10,189 nucleotides of DNA from CAITSH01 sp945892985 (GCA_945892985.1 CAMDDU010000085.1:1-10189), one strand, 5' to 3'; numbered from the stretch's first letter, positions 1 to 7,185 are shown. Program-made: numbers and translations. Notes: generated by a model from the sequence alone, not told the origin.

Positions 1-1
1 C

Positions 2-118
2 AAGGGTGTTGCCACGAAATACCTCACCAACTACCTCGGATGGTTTAGAGTTCTCGACCGGTCGCCCCGCTTCAGCCCCGATCCCGCACGGTTGCTCACT
101 CTCGCGGTCAGAGCATGA
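2..118 (+). pseudogene. C-terminal tail of an IS1595-family (ISXO2-like) transposase, cut by the window edge
   Basis: An open frame enters at the left edge and stops at TGA 116-118, giving 38 residues. It contains KGVATKYLTNYLGWFRVLD, which matches the conserved end of ISXO2-like transposases of the IS1595 family, where a GVATKYLxNYLxW segment closes the DDE catalytic domain. Only this end is visible, so I cannot tell whether the whole transposase upstream is intact. The stop is followed within 30 nt by what looks like the element's terminal repeat, and then by the interior of a P-type ATPase gene. This suggests an insertion into that gene. The family call rests on motif memory from a short peptide. 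Confidence 0.6.
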
Positions 119-147
119 GTTCAACAACATCATTCGCTAAATGAGCC
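119..147. mobile_element. Putative right end of the IS1595-type element
   Basis: This segment lies between the transposase stop and the first codon of the open ATPase frame. Read on the minus strand it begins GGCTCATTTAGCGAATGATG. That fits an insertion-sequence terminus starting with GG, as in IS1595-type elements. The next eight bases, AATATTTT at 148-155, are AT-rich and could be one copy of an 8-bp target duplication. The other end lies outside the window, so neither the inverted repeat nor the duplication can be checked here. Confidence 0.4.
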
Positions 148-1707
148 AATATTTTTGAAATTAAGAATCTTGCTGGAGGGGTTCTTCCCGAACCGTATCA
201 CGAGTTACTCGAATATGCGGTTCTAGCCAGCGAAACCGATCCGCACGACCCAATGGAGCAGGCATTTCACCGTTTTGCCAACGATTTAGTGGCCGACACC
301 GAGCACCTGCATCCGAATTGGTCCTTGGCAAAGGAGTACGAGCTCTCCCCGGAGCTTCTTGCCATGTCACATCTATGGAAATCTGACAGCGGCAGTCACC
401 ATATTGTGGCGACAAAGGGCGCACCGGAAGCCATTGCCGATCTTTGCCACCTTACGGAAGCCGACAGGAACAGCTTGGCTCAGCAGGCGGAGATCATGGC
501 CGATCATGGCTTGCGCGTTCTGGGCGTAGCCAGGGCCCGACATGGTGTTCAGGATGGTTTTCCGGGGATCCAGCACGATTTCGATTTCGAGTTTGTCGGG
601 CTAATCGGGCTGGCTGATCCGCTGCGCCCGGAGGTGCCTGCCGCGGTCGCCGAGTGCCTGAGAGCCGGCATTCGTGTTGTCATGATTACCGGTGACCATC
701 CGCGCACCGCCCGCGCTATCGCAGCCAGTGCCGGGATTGACAGTCGTCAGGTCGTTACCGGCGCTGAGCTTGCGTCGATGGATGTGAAGGTGCTTTCGGC
801 GCGTATCGCCTCAGTGAGTATTTTTGCTCGTGTCACACCACAGCAGAAACTCGCCATTGTCGAAGCGCTTAAAGCAAATGGCGAAGTCGTGGCAATGACG
901 GGGGACGGCGTCAATGATGCCCCGGCCCTTAAGGCCGCCCATATCGGCATTGCCATGGGCAAGCGCGGTACTGATGTTGCCCGCGAAGCTGCCTCACTGG
1001 TATTGCTTGAAGACGACTTTGGCGCCATTGTTGCGGCCATACGCTTGGGGCGACGCATTTTTGCCAATCTCCGACAGGCGATGGTTTATACCCTGGCAGT
1101 ACACATCCCGATCATCGGCTTGTCTATTTTGCCGGTGATGTTCGGAACACCGCTGATTCTGGCTCCGATTCACATTGCCTTTCTTGAACTGATCATCGAT
1201 CCGGCATGCTCAATCGTCTTTGAGGCCGAACCCGGCAAGCTTGGACTGATGGAGCAGCCCCCCCGATCAGTCACCGAACATCTGGTTTCAACGCGGCAGC
1301 TTGTGCTCAGCCTGGCTCAAGGGGGCTTGGTTACCTTGGCAGCCGCAACTTTTTATTTCTGGTCCTTGTCGAACGGGATTGCAACTGACGGGGCCCGGGC
1401 ATTGGCGTTCATCGTTCTGGTTGTTGCGAATGCTGTGTTGATTTTCCCGAGTCGATCTCCGCAGTCAGATTGGCGCCTTATGTTTGCCGGGCTGACGCCC
1501 GTAGTGCCATGGGTGCTTGGCGGCACGCTGTTGTGCCTCTTACTCATCATTTGTATCCCGGTTCTTGCCGCAGCTTTTTCTTTTCAGGCGCCAGCACTTT
1601 CCCACGGCATGATGGCGCTGGGTATCGGTGCCGGAATGCTGTGTCTTTTCCAGATCGCGAAGAATGCGCTCGGCAATTCTCGGCCGAGGCAAGTGATGGC
1701 GCAGTAA
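145..1707 (+). pseudogene. Cation-transporting P-type ATPase, 5'-truncated (C-terminal half only)
   Basis: The open frame starts after TGA 142-144. ATPase-like sequence is recognisable from about 181 (LPEPYHELLEYAVLASETDP), ahead of the first ATG at 253, so that ATG is an internal Met and not the native start. Numbering from it, the nucleotide-binding loop KGAPE is at 55-59, the P-domain motif ITGDHP at 145-150, and the hinge TGDGVNDAP at 216-224. These are followed by about six hydrophobic segments (M5-M10), with M6 carrying LELIIDPACS. Missing are the actuator domain, M1-M4 and the DKTGT aspartate phosphorylated during transport. Full-length relatives of this calcium/cation-ATPase-like group run to about 850-900 residues; about 520 remain. 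Without the phosphorylation site it cannot pump. The transposase tail just upstream suggests insertional disruption. The transported ion is unknown. Confidence 0.8.
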
Positions 1708-1732
1708 AGACTTGATTAATGAAGGAGCGGCG

Positions 1733-2054
1733 ATGAGCAAGGCAAAGCAATTCGATAGCGTGTGGGATGCGATCGAGGACACGCCGCAGCAGGCGGCGAG
1801 CATGCGCGCGCGCCGGGTTACTGCTGACACTGCAAAACTGGGCCAAAGTGCGCGGCAAAACCAAGACGAGTGCCGCACGGCTCTTGGGGAACACACAACC
1901 GCTAATATCCGACCTGATGCGTGGAAAGATCGGCCCCTTCCCGCTGCAAGCGCTGATCGACATGGCCAGCATTGCGGGTCTTGAGCCGCACATCACACTG
2001 AAAAAACCGAAATCATCGTGCGAACAACGCGAAACAGAGCTGGTTGCGACCTGA
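1733..2054 (+). pseudogene. XRE/HigA-like helix-turn-helix antitoxin, frameshifted
   Basis: ATG 1733 has a good Shine-Dalgarno (GAAGGAG at 1721-1727). The first frame encodes a typical family N-terminus, FDSVWDAIEDTPQQAASMRAR. The rest of the protein continues in another frame: a first helix region LLLTLQNWAKVRGKT, then the DNA-binding helix-turn-helix TSAARLLGNTQPLISDLMRG, then QALIDMASIAGLEPHITL, ending at TGA 2052-2054. The switch falls in the alternating run GCGCGCGCGC at 1804-1813, and loss of one GC unit explains it. Rejoined, the protein would be about 107 residues, near the family's usual 90-110. Such proteins usually repress and neutralise a HigB/Gp49-like toxin encoded just upstream. 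Here the preceding gene is the ATPase fragment, so no toxin partner is visible. A sequencing error or ribosomal slippage could also produce this pattern. Confidence 0.75.
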
Positions 2055-2169
2055 TGCCAGGGGACGACTGTCAGAGAATAAAAATTAGATTCCCCCTTGG
2101 TACTTCTTGGTTGCTTCCCGGTCAGGACGTCCGTGCAAGATCCAAATGGCAAACTAGGCAAAAAGCCTC

Positions 2170-2691
2170 GTGATCTACCTCCAGTGCACCAGGCCAATCC
2201 TCTCGGAACTCGCGCTTCGAAGGCGCGATCTGCAACCGGCACCCGACGCCATTTCATTACTCGGCAACTGGACGCTGAACCTCATCGCCGTGGGTGACAG
2301 GCGGGCCTATCTTTTTATGAGCGACCGAAGTTTGTTGAGCTTCGTGCTCCTTGAGGGTCAAAGAACACTCAAGATGCAGGAGCTTCCGCATTTTTTTGAG
2401 CATGGCGTCATACAGCTTTTTGAGTTCATGAAATTCCCGAAATCAGCTGCGGCTTTGATGCGCGAAGACGCCGACGTCATCGTGCTGACCCGCACGCAAG
2501 ACCGGTCCATCCTCGCCACAATGAACGCAGTCGCATCCGACTACCAGTTACGCGTCAATAGCGCCGGTGGTCTCGGGACTTGCGACCTGACGAGGATCAT
2601 TCTTGCCGTCAATGACACGCCACGGCGCGGGCTGGGTTATGCAACTGCAAAGGAAACAAGCTTAGCGCTATTACTACATGGCGCGGCATAA
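2170..2691 (+). CDS. DUF6933-like protein of unknown function
   Basis: A 173-residue protein starting at GTG 2170, the first start codon after an in-frame stop at 2155-2157. No clear Shine-Dalgarno is visible. It begins MIYLQCTRPILSEL, followed by LGNWTLNLIAVGDRRAYLFM (residues 31-50), SLLSFVLLEG (54-63), DRSILATMNA (111-120) and a late NDTPRRGLGY (148-157). This order (N-terminal short strand with CT, LGNW, a RR-A-lysine/tyrosine strand, a TLLSF-like strand and an RSxLxxMN motif) resembles proteins labelled DUF6933, which have no established function. I see no membrane segment or signal peptide, so it is probably cytosolic. It stands alone, about 115 nt after the broken antitoxin gene and convergent with the molybdenum hydroxylase genes. 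The frame looks intact. The family call is from pattern memory. Confidence 0.65.
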   Translation: MIYLQCTRPILSELALRRRDLQPAPDAISLLGNWTLNLIAVGDRRAYLFMSDRSLLSFVLLEGQRTLKMQELPHFFEHGVIQLFEFMKFPKSAAALMREDADVIVLTRTQDRSILATMNAVASDYQLRVNSAGGLGTCDLTRIILAVNDTPRRGLGYATAKETSLALLLHGAA

Positions 2692-2766
2692 CACCTTCCA
2701 CCACTGATGGCCTTGTCTATCTGCCGCGCCACCCCGAAAGCCGCGCCAGTCGTGCCTTTCCAGCCA

Positions 2767-2784
2767 ATGCCCCTGCTAGGGCAT
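2767..2784. repeat. Short hairpin spanning the molybdopterin-subunit stop codon
   Basis: ATGCCC (2767-2772) and GGGCAT (2779-2784) are perfect inverted arms around a 6-nt loop. The structure covers the TAG stop and last two codons of the minus-strand gene. No T-run follows on either strand, so an intrinsic terminator is not supported. It may be chance. Confidence 0.3.
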
Positions 2785-4896
2785 GGCGTTCGCCACCCGC
2801 TCCGGCGTCAGCGGCAAATCGCGCGCCCGCACGCCCAGCGCATGAAACAGCGCATTGCCGATGGCAGCTGCGGTCGGCCCTGCCGCGCATTCGCCGGTGC
2901 CCAGGCCCGGCATGTCTGGCTGGTTGAGCAGCACGACTTCGATCTCGGGCACTTCGTCGAACTTGAGGATGGGGTAGGTCTCCCAGCTGCGCGAGGTGAC
3001 GCGCTCGGTGTCCCATTGCAGCGCTTCCTTGAGCGTCCAGCTGATGGCCTGCACCACACCGCCTTCAATCTGGTTTTTCAGGCCGTCGGGGTTGATGATG
3101 AGGCCGGCATCGACAGCCGCCACCACACGCTTGACACGAATTTTCTCGCTCACTTCAACTTCGGCGACCACGGCGCAATAGGCGGAGAAATTCTTGTAGC
3201 GACCAAAGCCCATGCCCATGCCATGCGCCCCATCACTCGTCGCACCCGGTTTCCAGCCTGCCGCCTTGGCCGCCGCTTCGATGACGGCGCGGGCGCGCGG
3301 GTCGGCCTGATGCTGCAGCCTGAAGGCGACCGGGTCGACGCCCAGCTGCGCCGCGAGTTCATCGAGGAAGGATTCGATGGCAAAAATATTGGCGTAAGCG
3401 CCGAGGGTACGCAGCGCCGACACGCGCAGGGGCATGTCGGCGATGAAGTTATAGGCGACCTCGTGCTTGGGGATGTCGTAAAGCGGCACGGCGTTGCGGT
3501 CGGCGCCGCCGGCGGGCAAGGGCATGTCTTTGGCCGGTGGCACCGGCAGCGGCGGGTCCATGTGCCAGGCGGCCAAGAGGTTGATGCCCTCCGCCCAGCC
3601 CGGGCGCTTGATGTGGGTGTGGCTCCAGATTTCGTGCTGCCACTCGACAATGCGCTTGTCCGCATCAAGGCCTGCATTGATTTTGACCACCATGGCAGAA
3701 CCTGCGGGCGACCAGACCAGTTCATCTTCGCGCGTCCACTGCAGCAGGACCGGCCGGCCGCAGGCGCGCGCAAGTAGCGCGGCGTCAAGGGCCACGTCGT
3801 CGGCACTGTTGTGGCCGTAGCAGCCGGCGCCGTCGCGGTGAATGACCTCGACCTCGTCGTTGGTGAAGCCCATGACCTTGGCGATCTGCCCGCGCAAATG
3901 ATGCGGCCCTTGCGTGTGCGACCAGATGCTGAGCTTGCCGTCCTTTAACTCGGCCAGCGCGCAGGCCGGACCGATGGAGGCGTGGGCAATGTAGGGCCGC
4001 GAGTAGGTGGCGGCATGGCGCGTGACAACGGGTTTTTTATCAGCCGCCTGCTTGGTACTGGTGATGCTGCGTGTGCTGGGCAGGGCCGGCAGCACGCTGC
4101 TGATTTCACCGGGGGCGGGCAACTTGGGCGCTGCACTCCATGTGGCGGCAAGGCGCGCGGCCTCGAGCGCCTGTAACACCTGCTCTTCGCGCTCGGCGGC
4201 GATGGCGATAAAGCTGCCGCTGACAAACACATGCACCACGCCAGGCAGCGCGCGAATGTTGGCCGCATCGAGCGATACCAGTGTGGCGAACTGCGCCGGC
4301 GGACGCAGGATGCGGCCGTAGACCATGCCGGGCAATTCCATGTCTTGCACATAGGCGGCACCGGTCACCTTGGCGGTGATGTCGCGGCGCGCGGCGTCCT
4401 TGCCGACGATGCGGTACTGCGCCGCCGGCTTGGGTGCGGCGCGGCCGGTCGCCTCGACGGCGAGGTTCACGTCCGCGGCGAGATCCCAGTAGCTGGTCTT
4501 GAGGTCGGTGCCGGGTACCTCGATCTGGCCCTCGCGCACACGCAGTTTGGCGGCGCTGACCTCAAAGCGTTTTGCCGCGGCCTCGACAAACAGCAGCCGC
4601 ACTTCGGCGCAGGCGAGACGCATGGACAGGCCGCCCACTTCGATAGACTGGCTACCGGCGGTGTACCACTCATCGGGGGACACGCGCGTGTCGCCGGGCA
4701 CGCTGGACAGTTGCGAGAGCGACACATCGAGCTCCTCGGCGGCGATTTGCGCGATGGCGGTGACAATGCCCTGGCCCAGCTCGACCTTGCCGCTGAAGAC
4801 CGTGACGGTGCGGTCCGGGTTGAAACGCACCCAGCTTGTCAGCCTGGGATTGGTCTTGAGGCTTTGCGGCAGCACCACGTTCGGGACGGCGCTCAT
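2776..4896 (-). CDS. Molybdopterin-binding subunit of a xanthine-oxidase-family hydroxylase (isoquinoline 1-oxidoreductase beta / nicotinate dehydrogenase B type)
   Basis: A 706-residue protein. ATG at 4896 overlaps the upstream stop as ATGA; an in-frame upstream Met at 4959 would extend it into the preceding gene and reads as non-homologous sequence. Residues 31-57 hold the family hallmark SGKVELGQGIVTAIAQIAAE. Further marks are AGSQSIEVGG (80-89), the hammerhead-type TGAAYVQDMELPG (178-190), RVSALRTLGAYANIFAIESF (491-510, Mo-cofactor region), HGMGMGFGRYKN (558-569) and a C-terminal GLGTGECAAGPTAAAIGNA (664-682). By homology with xanthine dehydrogenase, Glu669 in this last motif is the likely catalytic base at the Mo site. 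Enzymes of this group hydroxylate a carbon next to a ring nitrogen or oxidise an aldehyde, using water as oxygen source. No Tat or Sec signal is seen, so cytoplasmic action is likely. The partner is the [2Fe-2S] subunit just upstream. Substrate unknown. Confidence 0.88.
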   Translation of the reverse strand: MSAVPNVVLPQSLKTNPRLTSWVRFNPDRTVTVFSGKVELGQGIVTAIAQIAAEELDVSLSQLSSVPGDTRVSPDEWYTAGSQSIEVGGLSMRLACAEVRLLFVEAAAKRFEVSAAKLRVREGQIEVPGTDLKTSYWDLAADVNLAVEATGRAAPKPAAQYRIVGKDAARRDITAKVTGAAYVQDMELPGMVYGRILRPPAQFATLVSLDAANIRALPGVVHVFVSGSFIAIAAEREEQVLQALEAARLAATWSAAPKLPAPGEISSVLPALPSTRSITSTKQAADKKPVVTRHAATYSRPYIAHASIGPACALAELKDGKLSIWSHTQGPHHLRGQIAKVMGFTNDEVEVIHRDGAGCYGHNSADDVALDAALLARACGRPVLLQWTREDELVWSPAGSAMVVKINAGLDADKRIVEWQHEIWSHTHIKRPGWAEGINLLAAWHMDPPLPVPPAKDMPLPAGGADRNAVPLYDIPKHEVAYNFIADMPLRVSALRTLGAYANIFAIESFLDELAAQLGVDPVAFRLQHQADPRARAVIEAAAKAAGWKPGATSDGAHGMGMGFGRYKNFSAYCAVVAEVEVSEKIRVKRVVAAVDAGLIINPDGLKNQIEGGVVQAISWTLKEALQWDTERVTSRSWETYPILKFDEVPEIEVVLLNQPDMPGLGTGECAAGPTAAAIGNALFHALGVRARDLPLTPERVANAMP

Positions 4897-5360
4897 GCCG
4901 CGCCCCGGGCCACGCGCTTGATGGCGCGCAGCACACGCACATGGGTGCCGCAGCGGCACAAGTTGCGGTCAAGCGCTTCGATGATTTGCTCGTCATTGGG
5001 CTGGGGGTTGGCGATCAGCAGCGCTTGGGCCGACATGATGATGCCGTTGATGCAATAGCCGCATTGCACCGCCTGCTCGTCAATAAAGGCCTGCTGCAGC
5101 CTGCCCGGCGCTTCGGCTGTGCCTAGACCTTCTATGGTGGTGATGTCGTGCCCGGGCGCCGACCACAGCGGCGTGTCGCAGGACTGCACCGCCTTGCCGT
5201 CGATGAGCACGGTGCAGGCGCCGCACTGGCCTTCGCCACAACCAAAGCGCGTGCCCTTGAGTTTGAGGTCATTGCGCAGGATGTAGAGCAGCGGCGTGTT
5301 GGGTTCGGCGCTGACGGTGTGGGTATGGCCGTTGACCTTGAGGGTGAAACTTTGTGACAT
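4893..5360 (-). CDS. [2Fe-2S] subunit of the molybdenum hydroxylase (isoquinoline 1-oxidoreductase alpha type)
   Basis: A 155-residue electron-transfer subunit with both expected clusters. The plant-ferredoxin-type N-domain has Cys41, Cys46, Cys49 (GCGEGQCGACTVLIDG) and Cys61. The helical C-domain has Cys100, Cys103 (QCGYCINGIIMSAQALL), Cys135 and Cys137 (LCRCGTHVRVLRAI). All eight ligands are present and the length is typical of the IorA/CoxS/NdhS group (150-170). It passes electrons from the molybdenum site of its partner to an external acceptor. The start ATG at 5360 is preceded by AAAGGAAA at a normal distance (5368-5375). Its TGA overlaps the next start by 4 nt, implying translational coupling. 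No FAD-domain gene is nearby, so the acceptor is probably a cytochrome or other carrier encoded elsewhere. Confidence 0.92.
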   Translation of the reverse strand: MSQSFTLKVNGHTHTVSAEPNTPLLYILRNDLKLKGTRFGCGEGQCGACTVLIDGKAVQSCDTPLWSAPGHDITTIEGLGTAEAPGRLQQAFIDEQAVQCGYCINGIIMSAQALLIANPQPNDEQIIEALDRNLCRCGTHVRVLRAIKRVARGAA

Positions 5361-5418
5361 GAGAGTATTTCCTTTGGGTTCGATTTACGGAACCGGCTTA
5401 AAAATTTATCCCCCCGAT

Positions 5419-5511
5419 GTCATTGCGAGGAGCAAGGCGACGAAGCAATCCCGTGGCGCGACATAAAACGCCACGACAGCGACGGGATTGCCTCGCTACG
5501 CTCGCAATGAC
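5419..5511. repeat. REP-like nested palindrome (about 93 nt)
   Basis: The outer arms are GTCATTGCGAG (5419-5429) and CTCGCAATGAC (5501-5511), perfectly complementary over 11 nt. Inside them GCAATCCCG (5446-5454) pairs with CGGGATTGC (5483-5491). The innermost pair is GTGGCG (5453-5458) with CGCCAC (5469-5474), which overlaps the middle arm by two bases. The left half also contains ATTGC...GCAAT, so alternative folds exist. The core CATTGCGAGGAGC...GACGAAGCAATCC is a dispersed intergenic motif I recognise from many proteobacterial genomes. It fills the gap between the hydrolase stop and the [2Fe-2S] subunit start. On the minus strand it would form in the mRNA between these genes and may stabilise or terminate the message. 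No further copy is in the window. Confidence 0.75.
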
Positions 5512-5547
5512 AAAAAAACGAAATGACAGCTTAAGGCAATGAGTCGT

Positions 5548-6327
5548 TCAGTTCAGAAATGCCCTGATCTCTTTCACCAGCGTCTCGGGTTGCTCGAGCA
5601 TAGGGCAGTGGCCAGAGTCGGCGATGTCCTTGTAAATGGCGCCGGGAATGGCCTTTGCGACCTCGCGCGCGAGCGCCGGTGGCGTGGTGAGGTCGAGCGC
5701 GCCGCACATCACCAGGGTTTTGTTGCGGATGCCCGGCAGCCCGGGCTTGAGATCCATGGTCGACAGGGCGAGGCAGGCGCGCGCGAAGCAGCCGGCGTCC
5801 GCCGGGGCGAGTTTGGCTTTGCGATGGGCGACCACCTCGGGGTGCGCGGTCTGGAATGCAGGCGGGAACATGCGGCCGATGGCGGTGTCCAGAACGGCGC
5901 TCATACCGGCCTCGCTTACCTTGGCGGCCATGCCCCGAAAGGGCACGCGCGCCGCTTCGGGGAAGGCCGGCACGCAGTCGGCGACAATGAGGTTTTTGAA
6001 TTTTTTGCCGTGGCGGATGGCCAACTCCAGCGCGACAAAGGCACCAAAGCCGTTGCCAAACACATCGGTGGTCGCCGGCAGCCCTAGCGCCTCCATCACC
6101 TTGGCCACATGATCGGCCACCTCGCCAACCGAATTGAGCACCAGCGGCGCCGATGCGCCGAAACCGGGCAGGTTGATGCAGGTAACGCGACGGTTTGCCG
6201 CCAGCACCGGCCGCACCCTGTCAAACACCGTCAGCTCGGTAAGCAGCGAGTGAAGCAGCAACAGGTCGGTACCGGAACCCGCTTGCGTGTATTCGACCTT
6301 GAAGCGGCCTTCTTCGAGCATGGACAT
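5548..6327 (-). CDS. Alpha/beta-hydrolase-fold protein lacking the serine nucleophile
   Basis: A 259-residue protein starting at ATG 6327, with AGGAAA at 6335-6340 as Shine-Dalgarno. The fold is clear: strand and oxyanion region LLLLHSLLTE (22-31, HS where HG is common), LPGFGAS (53-59), nucleophile elbow VFGNGFGAFVAL (89-100), acid LVMCGALDLTTP (205-216, Asp212) and histidine DSGHCPMLEQPE (237-248, His240). The elbow reads G-N-G-F-G, so residue 93 is Gly where Ser, Cys or Asp is expected (codon GGC). Overall it resembles 3-oxoadipate enol-lactonase/meta-cleavage hydrolase-like proteins, but ordinary serine-hydrolase chemistry is doubtful. It may be a non-hydrolytic member of the fold, a subfamily where Gly is normal, or a degenerating enzyme. 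It lies between the transporter and the molybdenum hydroxylase on the same strand, suggesting a shared pathway. Confidence 0.85.
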   Translation of the reverse strand: MSMLEEGRFKVEYTQAGSGTDLLLLHSLLTELTVFDRVRPVLAANRRVTCINLPGFGASAPLVLNSVGEVADHVAKVMEALGLPATTDVFGNGFGAFVALELAIRHGKKFKNLIVADCVPAFPEAARVPFRGMAAKVSEAGMSAVLDTAIGRMFPPAFQTAHPEVVAHRKAKLAPADAGCFARACLALSTMDLKPGLPGIRNKTLVMCGALDLTTPPALAREVAKAIPGAIYKDIADSGHCPMLEQPETLVKEIRAFLN

Positions 6328-6397
6328 GGTGTGTTTTCCTGTTGATGATTGCTAACAGCGTGATAAGCGGATTTTCGTAAAGCTTTATCAATTCCTT

Positions 6398-6421
6398 CCC
6401 TCTCCCCTAGTGGGGCGAGGG
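6398..6421. repeat. GC-rich hairpin between livF and the hydrolase gene
   Basis: CCCTCTCCCC (6398-6407) pairs with GGGGCGAGGG (6412-6421) around the loop TAGT, with one mismatch. It sits just after the end of livF in transcription order. Similar CCCTCTCCCC/GGGGAGAGGG palindromes are frequent intergenic repeats in proteobacteria. On the minus strand the hairpin is followed by AAGGAATTG, not a T-run, so it is a weak candidate for an intrinsic terminator. It is better read as a REP-type element that may stabilise the livF message end. Confidence 0.5.
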
Positions 6422-6465
6422 CGTGATTTGGTCACAACATAAAAGGCGTCGCAATAAGGTCGATC

Positions 6466-7185
6466 TCAGTAAATGCCAAGATGCGCGTGTAACAGGTCGG
6501 GTTTCTCGCGAACCTCGGCGGCAGGACCATCGTGGACAACACGGCCGGTGTTAAGGATGACCACATCGTCGGCGACGCGCAGGGCGAGCGCGGTGTTCTG
6601 CTCGACCAGCACAATGGAAAAGCCCTGCGCCTTCAGCTTGAGTATGGTCTCGCCCACTTCCTGCACGATCAGCGGGGCGAGACCCTCTGAGGGTTCGTCC
6701 ATCAGCAGCACGCGCGGGTTGGACACCAGTGCGCGGGCGATGGCAAGCATTTGCTGTTCGCCACCCGAGAGCGAACCGGCGGCCTGTTGCTGGCGTTCGC
6801 CGAGGCGGGGAAAGGTATCGAACACGTCGCGCATTGTCCATTCCCTGGCCACCTCGCCCACCGGCTTGCGCTGCGCGACAATGAGGTTTTCATACACGCT
6901 CAGGTTCGGAAAAATACGCCGGCCCTGCGGCACGAGACCGACGCCGCGACGCGAAATCACCTCGGGCGACAGGCGCGCGATCTGCTCGCCATAAAACCTG
7001 ATGTCGCCGTCGCGCGGGCGCAGGAAGCCGATGATGGCATTCATGCAGGTGGTCTTGCCGGCGCCGTTGCGCCCAAGCAAGGCCAGCACCCGGCCTTTTT
7101 TCAGGCTGAAGGACACATCGTGCAGTACATGGCTGTCGCCATAGAGCGCATTGACACCCTCCATAGACAGCACCGTATCGGTCAT
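6466..7185 (-). CDS. livF: HAAT-family ABC transporter ATPase (LivF type)
   Basis: A 239-residue cytoplasmic ATP-binding subunit. Visible motifs are Walker A GRNGAGKTT (38-46), Q-loop VPQGRRIFPNLSVYENL (85-101), signature LSGGEQQMLAIARAL (139-153), Walker B VLLMDEP (159-165) and VLVEQN (192-197) in place of the usual H-loop. The Q-loop and VEQN forms are typical of LivF rather than LivG. The start MTDTVLSMEG at 7185 lies 7 nt after the livG stop. Longer in-frame starts reach back into livG and look non-homologous, so they were rejected. The Shine-Dalgarno is weak, and translation is probably coupled to livG. It should dimerise with LivG and power LivH-LivM. Neighbouring catabolic genes suggest uptake of a carboxylated or aromatic compound rather than leucine, but this is inference. 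Confidence 0.9.
   Translation of the reverse strand: MTDTVLSMEGVNALYGDSHVLHDVSFSLKKGRVLALLGRNGAGKTTCMNAIIGFLRPRDGDIRFYGEQIARLSPEVISRRGVGLVPQGRRIFPNLSVYENLIVAQRKPVGEVAREWTMRDVFDTFPRLGERQQQAAGSLSGGEQQMLAIARALVSNPRVLLMDEPSEGLAPLIVQEVGETILKLKAQGFSIVLVEQNTALALRVADDVVILNTGRVVHDGPAAEVREKPDLLHAHLGIY

Noticed and set aside
2055..2169. Search for a small gene, promoter or toxin between the broken antitoxin and the DUF6933-like gene
   Set aside because: No open frame with a ribosome binding site is seen. The only structure is a 4-bp stem AGGC-AAAAA-GCCT at 2156-2168, too short to call.
2707..3777. Long + strand open frame (356 codons) opposite the molybdopterin subunit
   Set aside because: It is antisense to a gene with clear family motifs. 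Its composition is rich in Arg, His, Gly and Asp, as expected of a GC-rich shadow frame.
4897..4959. 21-residue extension of the molybdopterin subunit
   Set aside because: It lies inside the [2Fe-2S] gene. The ATGA overlap at 4893-4896 and the family N-terminus favour the start at 4896.
4231..5058. + strand open frame (275 codons) opposite the Mo and [2Fe-2S] subunits
   Set aside because: It crosses two well-supported minus-strand genes and their overlap, with no recognisable motif.
5419..5511. CRISPR array or tRNA-like cloverleaf
   Set aside because: There are no direct repeats with spacers. The nested arms lack an anticodon arm or the conserved tRNA box motifs. It is better explained as a REP-like palindrome.
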